Source: Kiritimatiellota bacterium
GTDB taxonomy: Bacteria > Verrucomicrobiota > Kiritimatiellia > RFP12 > UBA1067
Assembly (NCBI GenBank): GCA_009777165.1
Contig: WRML01000030.1
Span: forward strand, 1 to 12,384
DNA length: 12,384 nucleotides
Direction of reading: 5' to 3'
Shown one piece after another: positions 1 through 7,609 of the stretch. A program made the translations under genes and the position numbers. The notes under the pieces are model-generated. The model ran no database searches and was not told where the DNA came from. It saw nothing but the letters and a program-made list of their open reading frames with translations. The stretch's first letter is position 1; each line of letters starts with the position of its first letter.

Positions 1-2117
1 GGACAGCACATGATCATCACGGCATCCACCAGTGACCACAAGGTCATCACGTCGCCCACAACACCGAACGGCGGCGAGTCCACAACGATGCGGTCATAGT
101 TTTCGCGCGCCCACTTGAAGAACTCAACAATCGCACCGCTGCCCATCAGGCTGGCCGGGCTAATCTCCGATGACGATTTTGAACACACCACGTCCAGGTT
201 CTCCACGTCCGTGCGCATCGGCAACGAGGGGAACAGTGAAGGGTCTGCTTTCGCCAATGTGTGCGGGAGGCTGGTAAACTCTTGGTTTGCCTTCTCAAAA
301 ATACGCGCAATCCGCGGACGGCGCATATCAAAGTCAATCAGCAACGTTTTCTCACCGCTCAACGCGCAGGAGATCGCCAGGTTACAAGAGGTGATTGTCT
401 TTCCTTCGCCGGGCTGCGTACTCACGCACAGCAACACTTTTGACATTTCCACGTACCGGGGTGAATCCAGCAGGTTGCGCAAACTGGCGACAGCTTCCGC
501 GAACTGCGAGAACTTGTCGCGTGAGACAAGGCGCGCGATTTGCTCGCGTTTCATCTTCCGCAGATGCGGCAGCACCACCAACGGCTTGAGGCGGAGGCGC
601 TGCTCGATGTCGGAGATGCCGGTAATTTTGTCTTCAAGGTGATCCACCAGCAACACAAAGAGGATACCCAGCATCAAGCCGAGAACCGGGCCTGCCGAGA
701 AAATGACAAACGGCATCGGCAAAACAGGTTCATTGGGCAGGCGTGCGGGTTCGACCGGCTGAATGATGGCGGTGTTTTCATCGGCCGCATACTGCGCCTC
801 CCGGATACGCAAGAGCAGCCCTTGGTAGGTGTCATCAATCAATCCCCGCTCATAAATCAATTCATCGGTCTTCATCTGCGCCGTCACGATTTGCAGTTCA
901 AGGTTATACGTTGTTTTGATCAGGTCATCGCGTTTGGACTCGGCCAGGCTCAGTTGCTGTTTCGAGAGATTTAAATCCGCTTGGCTGGTCTCCAGCGCAC
1001 GGTGAACCGTATCCGCAAACTGCGTTTCAAATCCCTCAACCTCCCGCTCCTTGACCTTCACCTCCGGATGCAGTGCCGTATATCTGGCGAGCAGTGAGTT
1101 CTTTTCCGCCAAGGCACTCTCCAGCCGTTGGAATGAGCGCATGATTTCGTTGGCGTGCGGGACTGCGCTTGGCAACGAGCCAAATCGTTCGGGGGTATCC
1201 TTAATCGCCTCTAACGCGTTGCGAAGCAATTCCTGCGACGCCACTTGGCGCTGGAGCGCAATGATGTCCACATTGAGTTGAGCTAACGCCTGCTGATTCA
1301 TTTGGTTTTGGTTTTTCAGCAAATCAATTTTGTGCTCCACCCGGTAATCAAACACGTCTTGATGCGCACGATCGCGCTTCCCTTTCTCCCGCTCTGCCTC
1401 AAAATTTAACCATTTGATGGCATCCACCGATTTCTGCCGATTGAGATCGGAGGTGTAATCGAGAACAACATCCATATAAATGTTCGCCAGTTCCTGAGAC
1501 AGTTTCGAGTCTTCTGCGCGCACAGCGACTTGAACCAGTTTGGATTCTTTCTGCAATGTCAGTTTTGACTTCTCCAGCAGGGGAAATAACTGTTCTCTCA
1601 GAAGTGTCGAATCAGGATTCGTCGCCCGGTACTTTGCGATAATCTTAGTGAAAAACTCTTCGCTGCGAAACCGGCGTATCCGGGTATTGAACACGGCTTG
1701 CATGTTTTCATAGGAGTCCAGCTCCATCAGGCCCTCCCTGCCCCCCATGATCGTCGGCCGGCGGACGTTCATCTCGAACACGCTGGTCGCCTCATAAATC
1801 GTCGGGGACATTTTGAATACGGTAAACGCGCCGAGCAACCCAACGAACACAAAAACCGCCAGCGTGATCCAGCGCTGCATGCAGACGCGCAACAGGCGCT
1901 TAAACGTAACGGTCCCAACCACGGAGTCGTCTTCCTGCGACTCCCCTCCGGAGAGCCCACCGTATGCCCCGCCGTACAGTGTCCCCCCCCCCCCGTAAAA
2001 CATCGGGCGGGAACTTCCCCCATAATACATCGGACGCGCCGTCCCCCCGTAATACATCGGGCGACTGCGTCCGCCGGATCCGGAATCGCTGGGCACTTGA
2101 CCATTTGACTCGCTCAT
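1..2117 (-). CDS. Wzc-type polysaccharide co-polymerase / bacterial tyrosine kinase (C-terminus cut by window)
   Basis: Controls chain length and export of an envelope polysaccharide at the inner membrane. The frame is open from ATG 2115-2117 to the window edge, about 705 codons. An AGGA lies about 8 bases before the ATG. In order: a Gly/Tyr-rich cytoplasmic N-terminus (residues 13-54) with three tandem RPMYYGG-like units; a first membrane helix near residues 80-100; a long periplasmic Wzz-type region with coiled-coil-like heptads; a proline motif (PNEPVLPMPF) leading into a second helix near 467-490; then the BY-kinase domain. That domain has Walker A (STQPGEGKT, near 571), Walker A' (LLIDFDMRRP, near 596) and Walker B (RIVVDSPP, near 678). 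The usual C-terminal tyrosine cluster would lie outside the window. It is the last visible gene of the operon, 20 bases after the polymerase gene. Oddity: a G12 run sits inside the N-terminal repeat. The family call is firm; kinase activity is inferred from motifs. Confidence 0.9.
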   Translation of the reverse strand, partial: MSESNGQVPSDSGSGGRSRPMYYGGTARPMYYGGSSRPMFYGGGGTLYGGAYGGLSGGESQEDDSVVGTVTFKRLLRVCMQRWITLAVFVFVGLLGAFTVFKMSPTIYEATSVFEMNVRRPTIMGGREGLMELDSYENMQAVFNTRIRRFRSEEFFTKIIAKYRATNPDSTLLREQLFPLLEKSKLTLQKESKLVQVAVRAEDSKLSQELANIYMDVVLDYTSDLNRQKSVDAIKWLNFEAEREKGKRDRAHQDVFDYRVEHKIDLLKNQNQMNQQALAQLNVDIIALQRQVASQELLRNALEAIKDTPERFGSLPSAVPHANEIMRSFQRLESALAEKNSLLARYTALHPEVKVKEREVEGFETQFADTVHRALETSQADLNLSKQQLSLAESKRDDLIKTTYNLELQIVTAQMKTDELIYERGLIDDTYQGLLLRIREAQYAADENTAIIQPVEPARLPNEPVLPMPFVIFSAGPVLGLMLGILFVLLVDHLEDKITGISDIEQRLRLKPLVVLPHLRKMKREQIARLVSRDKFSQFAEAVASLRNLLDSPRYVEMSKVLLCVSTQPGEGKTITSCNLAISCALSGEKTLLIDFDMRRPRIARIFEKANQEFTSLPHTLAKADPSLFPSLPMRTDVENLDVVCSKSSSEISPASLMGSGAIVEFFKWARENYDRIVVDSPPFGVVGDVMTLWSLVDAVMIMCC
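1983..2063 (-). repeat. Three 27-bp tandem repeats ending in a G12 run, inside the Wzc-type gene
   Basis: Read on the minus strand, three 27-base units encode RPMYYGGTA, RPMYYGGSS and RPMFYGGGG (residues 19-45). The third unit ends in twelve consecutive G (1983-1994), encoding four glycines. More YGG motifs follow (LYGG, AYGG). Repeat number and G-run length are both plausible targets of replication slippage. Unit gain or loss keeps the frame; a single-base change in the G run does not. Confidence 0.9.
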
Positions 2118-2137
2118 GTTCTATCCTCGCACTTCAC

Positions 2138-3523
2138 TTACGTTTTTGCACCTGCAGGGATAAACCCCGGGACAATTGCCAACACATACACAAAACTCAC
2201 CAACATAGCCCCTGACTGAAACGGGCTACCCAGAAAACTGTTCGCGAACACCACGGCAACCGCCAGCGTCCCGGACACCACATAGGCATCCATCTCCCCA
2301 AAAACATCCCCCTCCCCTTTTTTGATCACAGCACGCAGACGGGAAAACAACGGGATTAACAACACAATGACCACTGCCACGAAAAGACCCGTGCCGAGAA
2401 TGCCATGCTCCGTCAAAAATTGAAGCCAATCGTTTGACACGGTACCGTCGTATGCGCTCAGGCGTTCCCAGTCCGCCTCTTCGATCAGGGCTTGGCCGTA
2501 ATGGACGAAACCACCTGCCCCCGTCCCAATCCAGCGGGCGTCCTGCCATATCTGCCAGGCGAGAGATGACGGAAACTGACGATCACTCGAAAAACGATCA
2601 TAATAGGCCGATTCAGCCAGCATCACGACTTTCGCTTTGACGGGATGTTCGGGAAACAGGAAAATCAGGAACGCCCCCGTGAGCACGGCAGCCATCAGCA
2701 CGCACGAGAACAGCTTCAGCTGGATCACGTGACTCGTCTGCCGCAAGAAGAACACCCAGTACCCCAGTATCGCCAGCGCCACAACCGCAACGAGGGCAAT
2801 GCCGAGAGGGGTCTCAAACTGCAGCACCCCCAGCAGGTTCCCAAGCAATGCGAAAAAACTCCACGCCAGCGTTTTAAAAAAACCCTTGTCCTGGAAATTC
2901 AGATGCCCCCCGAGCGCGACGAGCATCCAGAAGCCAAAGCATGTCCCCCAATTACAAGCCTTCGCCTCCCCCCCCCAAGCGGAATAGGGCTCAATCCCCG
3001 ACATCCCCTTCACCACCATGTGAAACGCAATGCACCCACTGACCATGGAAGCCAGATTCAGGAAGAAACGTTTGCTCGCCTTTCCTGTGCCGTTGCGGAA
3101 CAGGATTCCCCCGGTCACGCTCACGACAACGAGCGACACAACGGTGAACGCATGGAACGGCTGAATGCTGAACGGCAACCAGGTCACAGGCGGATCGGCA
3201 TAACGCCAAACCTCCGCATCCTCCACGTATACCAAGGGACATCCGCTGTTGAGCCATTGAAGACACACGAAAACGATGAGCGCAATCCCGGCATACAGAA
3301 AGGGATCCTGAATGGCACTCCACAGGGAACGGCGCCGGGCCTCGCCCAGCGTCTCACCCCGTATCCCAGAAGGCAACAGAAGAAACGCCTGAACGGCAAA
3401 AAACGCCAACCACAGACAAATCACCCACCCGGTGTTCGAATAGAGAACGCTCACCCATGTGGCAAAAAACAGAGCTGCCACATGGAGCGTAAGCCAATAC
3501 TTGGTCAACATCTTTTGAATCAT
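2138..3523 (-). CDS. Wzy / O-antigen-ligase family integral membrane protein
   Basis: Probable polysaccharide polymerase or ligase of the inner membrane, 461 residues from the chosen ATG. The protein is largely hydrophobic, with roughly ten to twelve predicted membrane segments. Near residues 328-376 it carries the signature of the O-antigen ligase/Wzy_C family: WIGTGAGGF, then a long periplasmic-type loop, then SNDWLQFLTEHGILGTG. I chose ATG 3521-3523, because the upstream in-frame GTG at 3553 lies in the stem of a hairpin (3548-3577). The ribosome binding site before the ATG is weak. The gene stands between an outer-membrane barrel and a Wzc-type kinase, which supports a role in exopolysaccharide polymerisation rather than lipopolysaccharide ligation. 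Sequence alone does not separate polymerase from ligase. A C9 run (2968-2976; G9 on the coding strand) encodes a Trp-Gly-Gly-Glu. Confidence 0.85.
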   Translation of the reverse strand: MIQKMLTKYWLTLHVAALFFATWVSVLYSNTGWVICLWLAFFAVQAFLLLPSGIRGETLGEARRRSLWSAIQDPFLYAGIALIVFVCLQWLNSGCPLVYVEDAEVWRYADPPVTWLPFSIQPFHAFTVVSLVVVSVTGGILFRNGTGKASKRFFLNLASMVSGCIAFHMVVKGMSGIEPYSAWGGEAKACNWGTCFGFWMLVALGGHLNFQDKGFFKTLAWSFFALLGNLLGVLQFETPLGIALVAVVALAILGYWVFFLRQTSHVIQLKLFSCVLMAAVLTGAFLIFLFPEHPVKAKVVMLAESAYYDRFSSDRQFPSSLAWQIWQDARWIGTGAGGFVHYGQALIEEADWERLSAYDGTVSNDWLQFLTEHGILGTGLFVAVVIVLLIPLFSRLRAVIKKGEGDVFGEMDAYVVSGTLAVAVVFANSFLGSPFQSGAMLVSFVYVLAIVPGFIPAGAKT

Positions 3524-3547
3524 GTGCAGACTTTCGCTAAAGAAAAG

Positions 3548-3577
3548 ACCCACGCAATCAGGATACCTCGCGTGGGT
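3548..3577 (-). terminator. Terminator-like hairpin between the barrel and polymerase genes
   Basis: On the minus strand, ACCCACGC pairs perfectly with GCGTGGGT across a 14-base loop and is followed by CTTTTCTTT. It lies after the barrel gene stop (3620) and 25 bases before the polymerase start (3523). This has the form of an intrinsic terminator or attenuator inside the operon. The T-run is broken by a C and the loop is long, so readthrough is likely. Confidence 0.5.
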
Positions 3578-3619
3578 AAAACATACTTCACTTAACGTTA
3601 ACCGGGTGAGCCTACGGGC

Positions 3620-4822
3620 TTAATACCTCAACGACAGACCAACACTCATGCGGTACCGATCCCACTGTTGCTCATGCAAACGGTTCGAGTCTTGATAGGT
3701 GTACTCTGCTGACGTATAGATACTCGCATACCGATGCAGTGAATACGAAACCCTTGCGCGGAGGGTATACTGATTTCTGGAATAGTCGGCAACGGACGAC
3801 GAATACTTGTCCACCGTCTGGTTATCCTCGCCGCGGTAGATGGCATCACCCGTCAACGTCACCTTCTTTATGGGCCTGTACGTCACACCGCCGGAAAGCG
3901 TGTAGATGGTTTTCTTCTGATAAAAACTCGTCTCACTGGGCTGGAAATATCCGGCACCGGCAGCGGTCAGAGCCAACTTACTGCTGATTTTCCATGAAGC
4001 ATCAAGCGTATACGACGGCGCAGCCGACATTTCCCCGCCGTAGTCATACAGGCTCGCACCAATCAATGCGCGATAGCGGATACGCTCGGTCAGCCCGGAC
4101 ATGAACCCGCCCTGCAGCGAATAATTCCTGCTGAGATTCCCAAACGTCATATTTTTGGCTCCGGTGTAGTATTCTTGATACGATCCGATCACCGCGAAAC
4201 GGCTCCGCGTCGAGAGCGCGTATGAAACCTCTCCGCCGAGTGCCCACTGTTTCCACCCATGCAACACCTGGTATTTCTCACCCTTGTTCGCATACCACAT
4301 ATCCGCAAACGAGACGGTCAACCCAGCCGACAGCTTGGGGTTAAACGCGTATGAGAGCGTCCCGAACGCATCAAAATACACACGGTTACGCCAGATGCCG
4401 TCACCGCCATCGAGCGTACGGGAGTCATTCTGGTCACTTTCCGTATAACCTTGGCCAACCGAAACGATCCATCCTTTCGAGGACTCACGGAAGGCGCTCA
4501 AGCGCTGACCGAAACGGTGCTCATCTTTCTCGTCGTATTTCTGGTGCCAACTGTGCGCGTACCACACGTTCCCTACTATCCCCCACTCGTTCCCCTTAAA
4601 AAAGAAGTCAGCACCAGGGTTGAGTCGATAGATCCAGTCGCCTGCCGCATCATGGGCGTAGATGATGTTGGAATCAAAAATTGCTTCCAAGTTCACGTAG
4701 GGTGATATCATGAGACGGTCTTGATACCTGAACCCTTGCGTGTAATCTTGAGCCTCTGCGCTGAACGGCAACAATAAACAACTCAACGCACCCCACTTGA
4801 ACAGCATCTTTTGCTTTGACAT
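3620..4822 (-). CDS. Outer-membrane beta-barrel protein of exopolysaccharide operon (BBP2-like)
   Basis: Probable outer-membrane pore or accessory barrel of polysaccharide export, 400 residues. ATG 4820-4822 was chosen because GGAGGAG precedes it by 3-4 bases and translation then begins with a classic signal peptide: MSKQK, a hydrophobic core (LFKWGALSCLLLPF) and cleavage after SAEA, near residue 24. The longer frame starting at 4882 puts 20 unlikely residues before this. The mature protein is rich in alternating aromatic/polar strands, such as YGLRVS-like and YRMSVGLSLRY segments, and ends in Tyr, typical of barrel proteins recognised by the Bam machinery. It resembles the putative beta-barrel porin 2 group (formerly DUF2320), which often sits in exopolysaccharide operons. 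The family assignment is from overall character, not a strict motif. It lies 84 bases after the unknown exported protein, which argues for cotranscription. Confidence 0.8.
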   Translation of the reverse strand: MSKQKMLFKWGALSCLLLPFSAEAQDYTQGFRYQDRLMISPYVNLEAIFDSNIIYAHDAAGDWIYRLNPGADFFFKGNEWGIVGNVWYAHSWHQKYDEKDEHRFGQRLSAFRESSKGWIVSVGQGYTESDQNDSRTLDGGDGIWRNRVYFDAFGTLSYAFNPKLSAGLTVSFADMWYANKGEKYQVLHGWKQWALGGEVSYALSTRSRFAVIGSYQEYYTGAKNMTFGNLSRNYSLQGGFMSGLTERIRYRALIGASLYDYGGEMSAAPSYTLDASWKISSKLALTAAGAGYFQPSETSFYQKKTIYTLSGGVTYRPIKKVTLTGDAIYRGEDNQTVDKYSSSVADYSRNQYTLRARVSYSLHRYASIYTSAEYTYQDSNRLHEQQWDRYRMSVGLSLRY

Positions 4823-4906
4823 AACTCCTCCGAACTCACATCCCTTATACATTTGAGAAACCCGATTGTTGTTTACACTCATAACTTAACCCTCATGCGG
4901 AGTGGA

Positions 4907-5854
4907 TTACTGCCACCAGTAGTACCACAACCCGTTTCTGAAACCACCACTCATTCCCCAGAGACTCAAGCCTTGGTTTTGGTAACCGACGGGAGGCTGC
5001 CTCCCCCCCTGTCCCCGCGCAGGTATCTGCTGAAACCCGTAACCCAACTGAATGTCAACCGAGTCGAGGCTAGAACCTAAACCCCTAGCCACCAACAGTG
5101 CGTCCATCGCCTTCTCCGTCATCGCCAGGTTAGCCAGCAACCGCGCGACATGGGGATAGCCTAGCATGTTGATGGCCGGCGTAGGGGGGGTAATGTCAAT
5201 CTCGGCCGCCGCCAGGATCCCCTCGAAATCGTCCCTTGACGCATCCGTAAGCCACTTGACTGTCAGTTCGCGGCTCCGCTCTGGCACCAGCGCGAGCAGC
5301 GCGTCCTGAAGCCCCGGCACACGCGAGGCCGCCCGCGTGAACAGGATAATCGCGAACGTGTTGCGCACCGTCGTGTCCTCCACTTCGCCATTCCGCTTGA
5401 AACAGGCCTTCACGCCCTTCTCCGCAATCTCCAGATACTGCTCGTTGGACAGACTGTTGACCTCGGGCTCGAACGACTTCGCCATATCCTTCACCAACCC
5501 CGGCAGATAGGCGACCGGCGCCAGCGCGACGGTCTCCGCAATCGTGCTGTACTTGATCTTCCCATCCTCGATATCCATCCCCGGGGCATTACCGACGCAC
5601 AAGAGCGATGTCTCCACGTAGCGTGTCGCCTTCGTGTTCGAATCCAGCGGCAACCGAGTGACGGCCCGCAGCGTACGCCGCGTGAACTCCACGCAGTCGC
5701 CCGGCCCCACCTCCTTTAATGTCTCCGCCAGCACAACCTTGTCATTGGCGGCGTCGCCGACCTTCCCCGTCCATCCTTGCCCTTGGGCAAGCATCGCCCC
5801 CGCACAAGCAATCACCGTACAAGCAGCCCCTCTTAGCGTTTTCGTATAGTTCAT
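4907..5854 (-). CDS. Exported protein of unknown function in exopolysaccharide operon
   Basis: I do not recognise this family. The 315-residue protein starts at an ATG preceded by AAAGGAG and has an N-terminal signal peptide (MNYTKTLRGA, then a hydrophobic stretch), cleaved probably near residue 23 (LAQ). The mature part is largely helical and charged, without further membrane segments. It has three cysteines (near 54, 86 and 151) that would lie outside the cytoplasm. The last 50 residues are different in character: rich in Gly, Gln and aromatics, ending in WYYWWQ. The aromatic end could be a surface- or membrane-contacting tail. It sits between the export lipoprotein (54 bases upstream) and the barrel gene (84 bases downstream), so a periplasmic or outer-membrane role in polysaccharide export or modification is likely but only inferred from position. 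Confidence 0.8.
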   Translation of the reverse strand: MNYTKTLRGAACTVIACAGAMLAQGQGWTGKVGDAANDKVVLAETLKEVGPGDCVEFTRRTLRAVTRLPLDSNTKATRYVETSLLCVGNAPGMDIEDGKIKYSTIAETVALAPVAYLPGLVKDMAKSFEPEVNSLSNEQYLEIAEKGVKACFKRNGEVEDTTVRNTFAIILFTRAASRVPGLQDALLALVPERSRELTVKWLTDASRDDFEGILAAAEIDITPPTPAINMLGYPHVARLLANLAMTEKAMDALLVARGLGSSLDSVDIQLGYGFQQIPARGQGGRQPPVGYQNQGLSLWGMSGGFRNGLWYYWWQ

Positions 5855-5893
5855 TTTACGACTCCTTTCCTTTTCCCTAATTCTGTCATACCA

Positions 5894-5923
5894 TCAATAC
5901 CACGTCTCTCAATACCACGTCTC
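5894..5923 (-). repeat. Perfect 15-bp tandem duplication across the stop codon of the Wza-type gene
   Basis: On the minus strand GAGACGTGGTATTGA occurs twice in direct succession. The first copy encodes the last residues (E-T-W-Y) and the TGA stop; the second copy lies just after the stop and is untranslated. The duplication does not alter the protein and looks recent because it is perfect. Confidence 0.9.
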
Positions 5924-6625
5924 TGGGACCCAGACCACATCGCCAGGCCTCAACTTCAGATCCAAATCATACCGACCATACCGACCGATCTTCTCGACGT
6001 TCACTCGGTAACGCAAGAGATCTCCAGCCTCTGTCCTCCGGGCAACCCGCACCTTCGACTTGTCGCCTAACGGTGTGACCCCCCCGGCCAACATCAACAC
6101 CCGTATCACCGTCAAATCCCTTGTCGAGGGCATATCCACAGGTCCCTCGCGCCCCACCGCGCCCATCACAAGGATCGAACCCCAGGGCGACTTCAGGCCC
6201 GACCCGGGCGTATACGCGAAACTGACCGTCACCTGCGGGTCATGGTAATAATTCTTGTACTGTTCCTCAAGCTTCGCCTGCAGCTCGAAAATCGTCAACT
6301 TGGCGCACTGGACGGGTCCCAAGAGCCCCAGCAGAATATCACCATTCATGTTCACTTCTTTGATCATCTCTTCAACACCCACCTGAGACCCGCCCGCTAT
6401 TAGCCCGATCCGCAAAACCAATCCGACACTAATCTTCGGGTCTCCATCCTCAAACCAAACATAATCCGCCAAATCCTCACCCTTAAACGGCTGGGTCTCG
6501 ACAGTCACCAACTTGGGGTCCAGCAATCCCGCCTGCTCGAGCACAATGCATCCGCTCATCATCTGAACCGCACCAAAAGCAACCACCCACGACAACACGC
6601 GCCATAACTCTTTCCGCAAACCCAT
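5909..6625 (-). CDS. Wza-type polysaccharide export lipoprotein (Poly_export + SLBB)
   Basis: Outer-membrane or periplasmic channel component for exopolysaccharide export, 238 residues. ATG 6623-6625 was chosen because TTAAGG precedes it by about 5 bases; the in-frame GTG at 6640 has no ribosome binding site. The N-terminus is a lipoprotein signal (MGLRKELWRVL, hydrophobic core, MMSGC), with lipidation expected near Cys-26. Then comes the polysaccharide export domain (from YVWFEDGDPKIS to the YYHDPQVTVSF segment), followed by one SLBB-type beta-grasp segment with VMGAVGREGPVDMP and TVIRVLMLAGGVTPLGD, and the family ending LRPGDVVWVPE. Classic Wza has more SLBB repeats and a C-terminal transmembrane helix; this short form lacks both, so the separate barrel protein in the operon may supply the outer-membrane pore. 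It is the first gene after the promoter. Confidence 0.9.
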   Translation of the reverse strand: MGLRKELWRVLSWVVAFGAVQMMSGCIVLEQAGLLDPKLVTVETQPFKGEDLADYVWFEDGDPKISVGLVLRIGLIAGGSQVGVEEMIKEVNMNGDILLGLLGPVQCAKLTIFELQAKLEEQYKNYYHDPQVTVSFAYTPGSGLKSPWGSILVMGAVGREGPVDMPSTRDLTVIRVLMLAGGVTPLGDKSKVRVARRTEAGDLLRYRVNVEKIGRYGRYDLDLKLRPGDVVWVPETWY

Positions 6626-6659
6626 ACAAACCTTAATCACCGTTTGAAATCATGGGGAC

Positions 6660-6688
6660 ACTTTACCACCGTCCCCGTGCTACGTCAA
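6660..6688 (-). promoter_or_regulatory. Sigma70-type promoter of the exopolysaccharide operon
   Basis: On the minus strand TTGACG (6683-6688) is separated by exactly 17 bases from TAAAGT (6660-6665). An A9 tract (6711-6719) and AT-rich DNA upstream could act as an UP element. Transcription would start about 28 bases before the chosen ATG of the Wza-type gene. No operator palindrome is apparent. Confidence 0.7.
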
Positions 6689-6769
6689 GCCCTAAACCGA
6701 AAATAATCGATTTTTTTTTCATGCAGAAAAGAATCTTCCGTTTTCTGTCAACAGCCCCCAACTCCTGCA

Positions 6770-6784
6770 AACCCCACTGGGGTT
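6770..6784 (-). terminator. Possible hairpin terminator after the zinc-ribbon gene
   Basis: AACCCC and GGGGTT form a 6-bp stem with a 3-base loop, 25-40 bases after the zinc-ribbon gene stop. There is no T-run after it, so it is at best a weak or factor-assisted terminator. It lies between that gene and the exopolysaccharide promoter on the same strand. Confidence 0.3.
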
Positions 6785-6809
6785 CTCTGCGCCCCTTCGG
6801 GAAACAACG

Positions 6810-7277
6810 TTAACGCTGCTGCTCCTCCGCGATGAGCGTGAGCATCCGGTTCAGCGTCGTGGTGATGTCGGCCTGCGCCCGCGTGATGCTCTGGCACATG
6901 TTCACCAGTTCCGCGTAGCGGTGCAGCGTCGTCATGCGGCTACGCTCCAGCTCGCTGCGGCGAGCCTTCACGCTGTCGAGTGCCTGGCTCAGCTCCGCGA
7001 TCTGCTGCTCGCGCTTATTCAGCACGCCCCGCGTCTGGAACAGCTGCGCCAACAGCTCCCCCGACGAGAGGTCGAGGTCCGTGACCGTCATCCCCTCCGG
7101 GATCGGGACCAACGTCGGCATCTCGCACGCCACGCACCTGATCTGCAGGCCCGCGCCCCGGTAATCAATCGCGAGGTTATGACCGCAATGCGGGCAATCG
7201 AACACGATGTCGGTCGGCCGGATCTCGTCGCCGGCGTCATCCGCCACCGCAACCTGGTCCTTCGGTTTCTCGCTCAT
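6810..7277 (-). CDS. Small zinc-ribbon plus coiled-coil protein, function unknown
   Basis: 155-residue cytoplasmic protein. ATG 7275-7277 was chosen because GGAGGA lies 6-7 bases upstream; the 14 extra residues of the longer frame (to 7319) overlap this site and look non-coding. After an acidic N-terminus come two CxxC pairs: CPHC (residues 28-31) and CVAC (48-51), the pattern of a zinc ribbon. From about residue 85 to 125 there is a charged heptad-like stretch (NKREQQIAELSQALDSVKAR) that should form a coiled coil, then a helical tail ending EEQQR. No catalytic motif or signal peptide is seen. It lies 60 bases downstream of rpmB on the same strand, without a clear terminator between them, so it is probably cotranscribed with the ribosomal protein. 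A role in protein or nucleic-acid binding is possible but unproven. Confidence 0.8.
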   Translation of the reverse strand: MSEKPKDQVAVADDAGDEIRPTDIVFDCPHCGHNLAIDYRGAGLQIRCVACEMPTLVPIPEGMTVTDLDLSSGELLAQLFQTRGVLNKREQQIAELSQALDSVKARRSELERSRMTTLHRYAELVNMCQSITRAQADITTTLNRMLTLIAEEQQR

Positions 7278-7337
7278 GGGTATCCTCCTCTCTTCAAGGG
7301 GACGGCGCACGGCCACCACAGCCCTGCCCCTCCCGGC

Positions 7338-7574
7338 TCACAGTTTCGGCTTGGTGACCTTGCCCTGTTTCAGGCACGCTGCGCAAACCTTTATGCGCCT
7401 GACCGTGCCGTTCGCGGTCACCGCGCGCACATGGCGGATATTCGGCAAGAAACGACGCTTCGTGATCCCCGTCGTATGCAGACCGATACCACCCTTCACC
7501 TTCGCAAGACCGTGACGGATAATCCGATTCCCCGTCAACGGGTGCTTGCCGCAAATCTCACACACTCTCGACAT
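7338..7574 (-). CDS. rpmB: Ribosomal protein L28 (zinc-binding form)
   Basis: Component of the 50S ribosomal subunit, 78 residues, the normal length. The opening MSRVCEICGKHPLTGNR and the segment RRFLPNIRHVRA are diagnostic of bacterial L28. It is the C-plus form: Cys-5 and Cys-8 at the N-terminus and Cys-64 and Cys-67 (CAAC) near the C-terminus would bind one zinc ion. The ribosome binding site AGGAGAGGAG lies just before the ATG. It has its own promoter (7610-7638) and is followed by a small zinc-ribbon gene. It is divergent from the EboF-like gene, sharing a 125-base intergenic region. Confidence 0.97.
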   Translation of the reverse strand: MSRVCEICGKHPLTGNRIIRHGLAKVKGGIGLHTTGITKRRFLPNIRHVRAVTANGTVRRIKVCAACLKQGKVTKPKL

Positions 7575-7609
7575 GATTCTCCTCTCCTAAAAAAAAGAAA
7601 CGGACAGGT

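Noticed and set aside
3524..3553. Upstream GTG start for the Wzy-like protein
   Set aside because: It sits in the stem of the terminator-like hairpin and has no ribosome binding site.
4823..4882. Twenty-residue N-terminal extension of the barrel protein
   Set aside because: The extension would place the signal peptide internally, and the inner ATG has a strong GGAGGAG.
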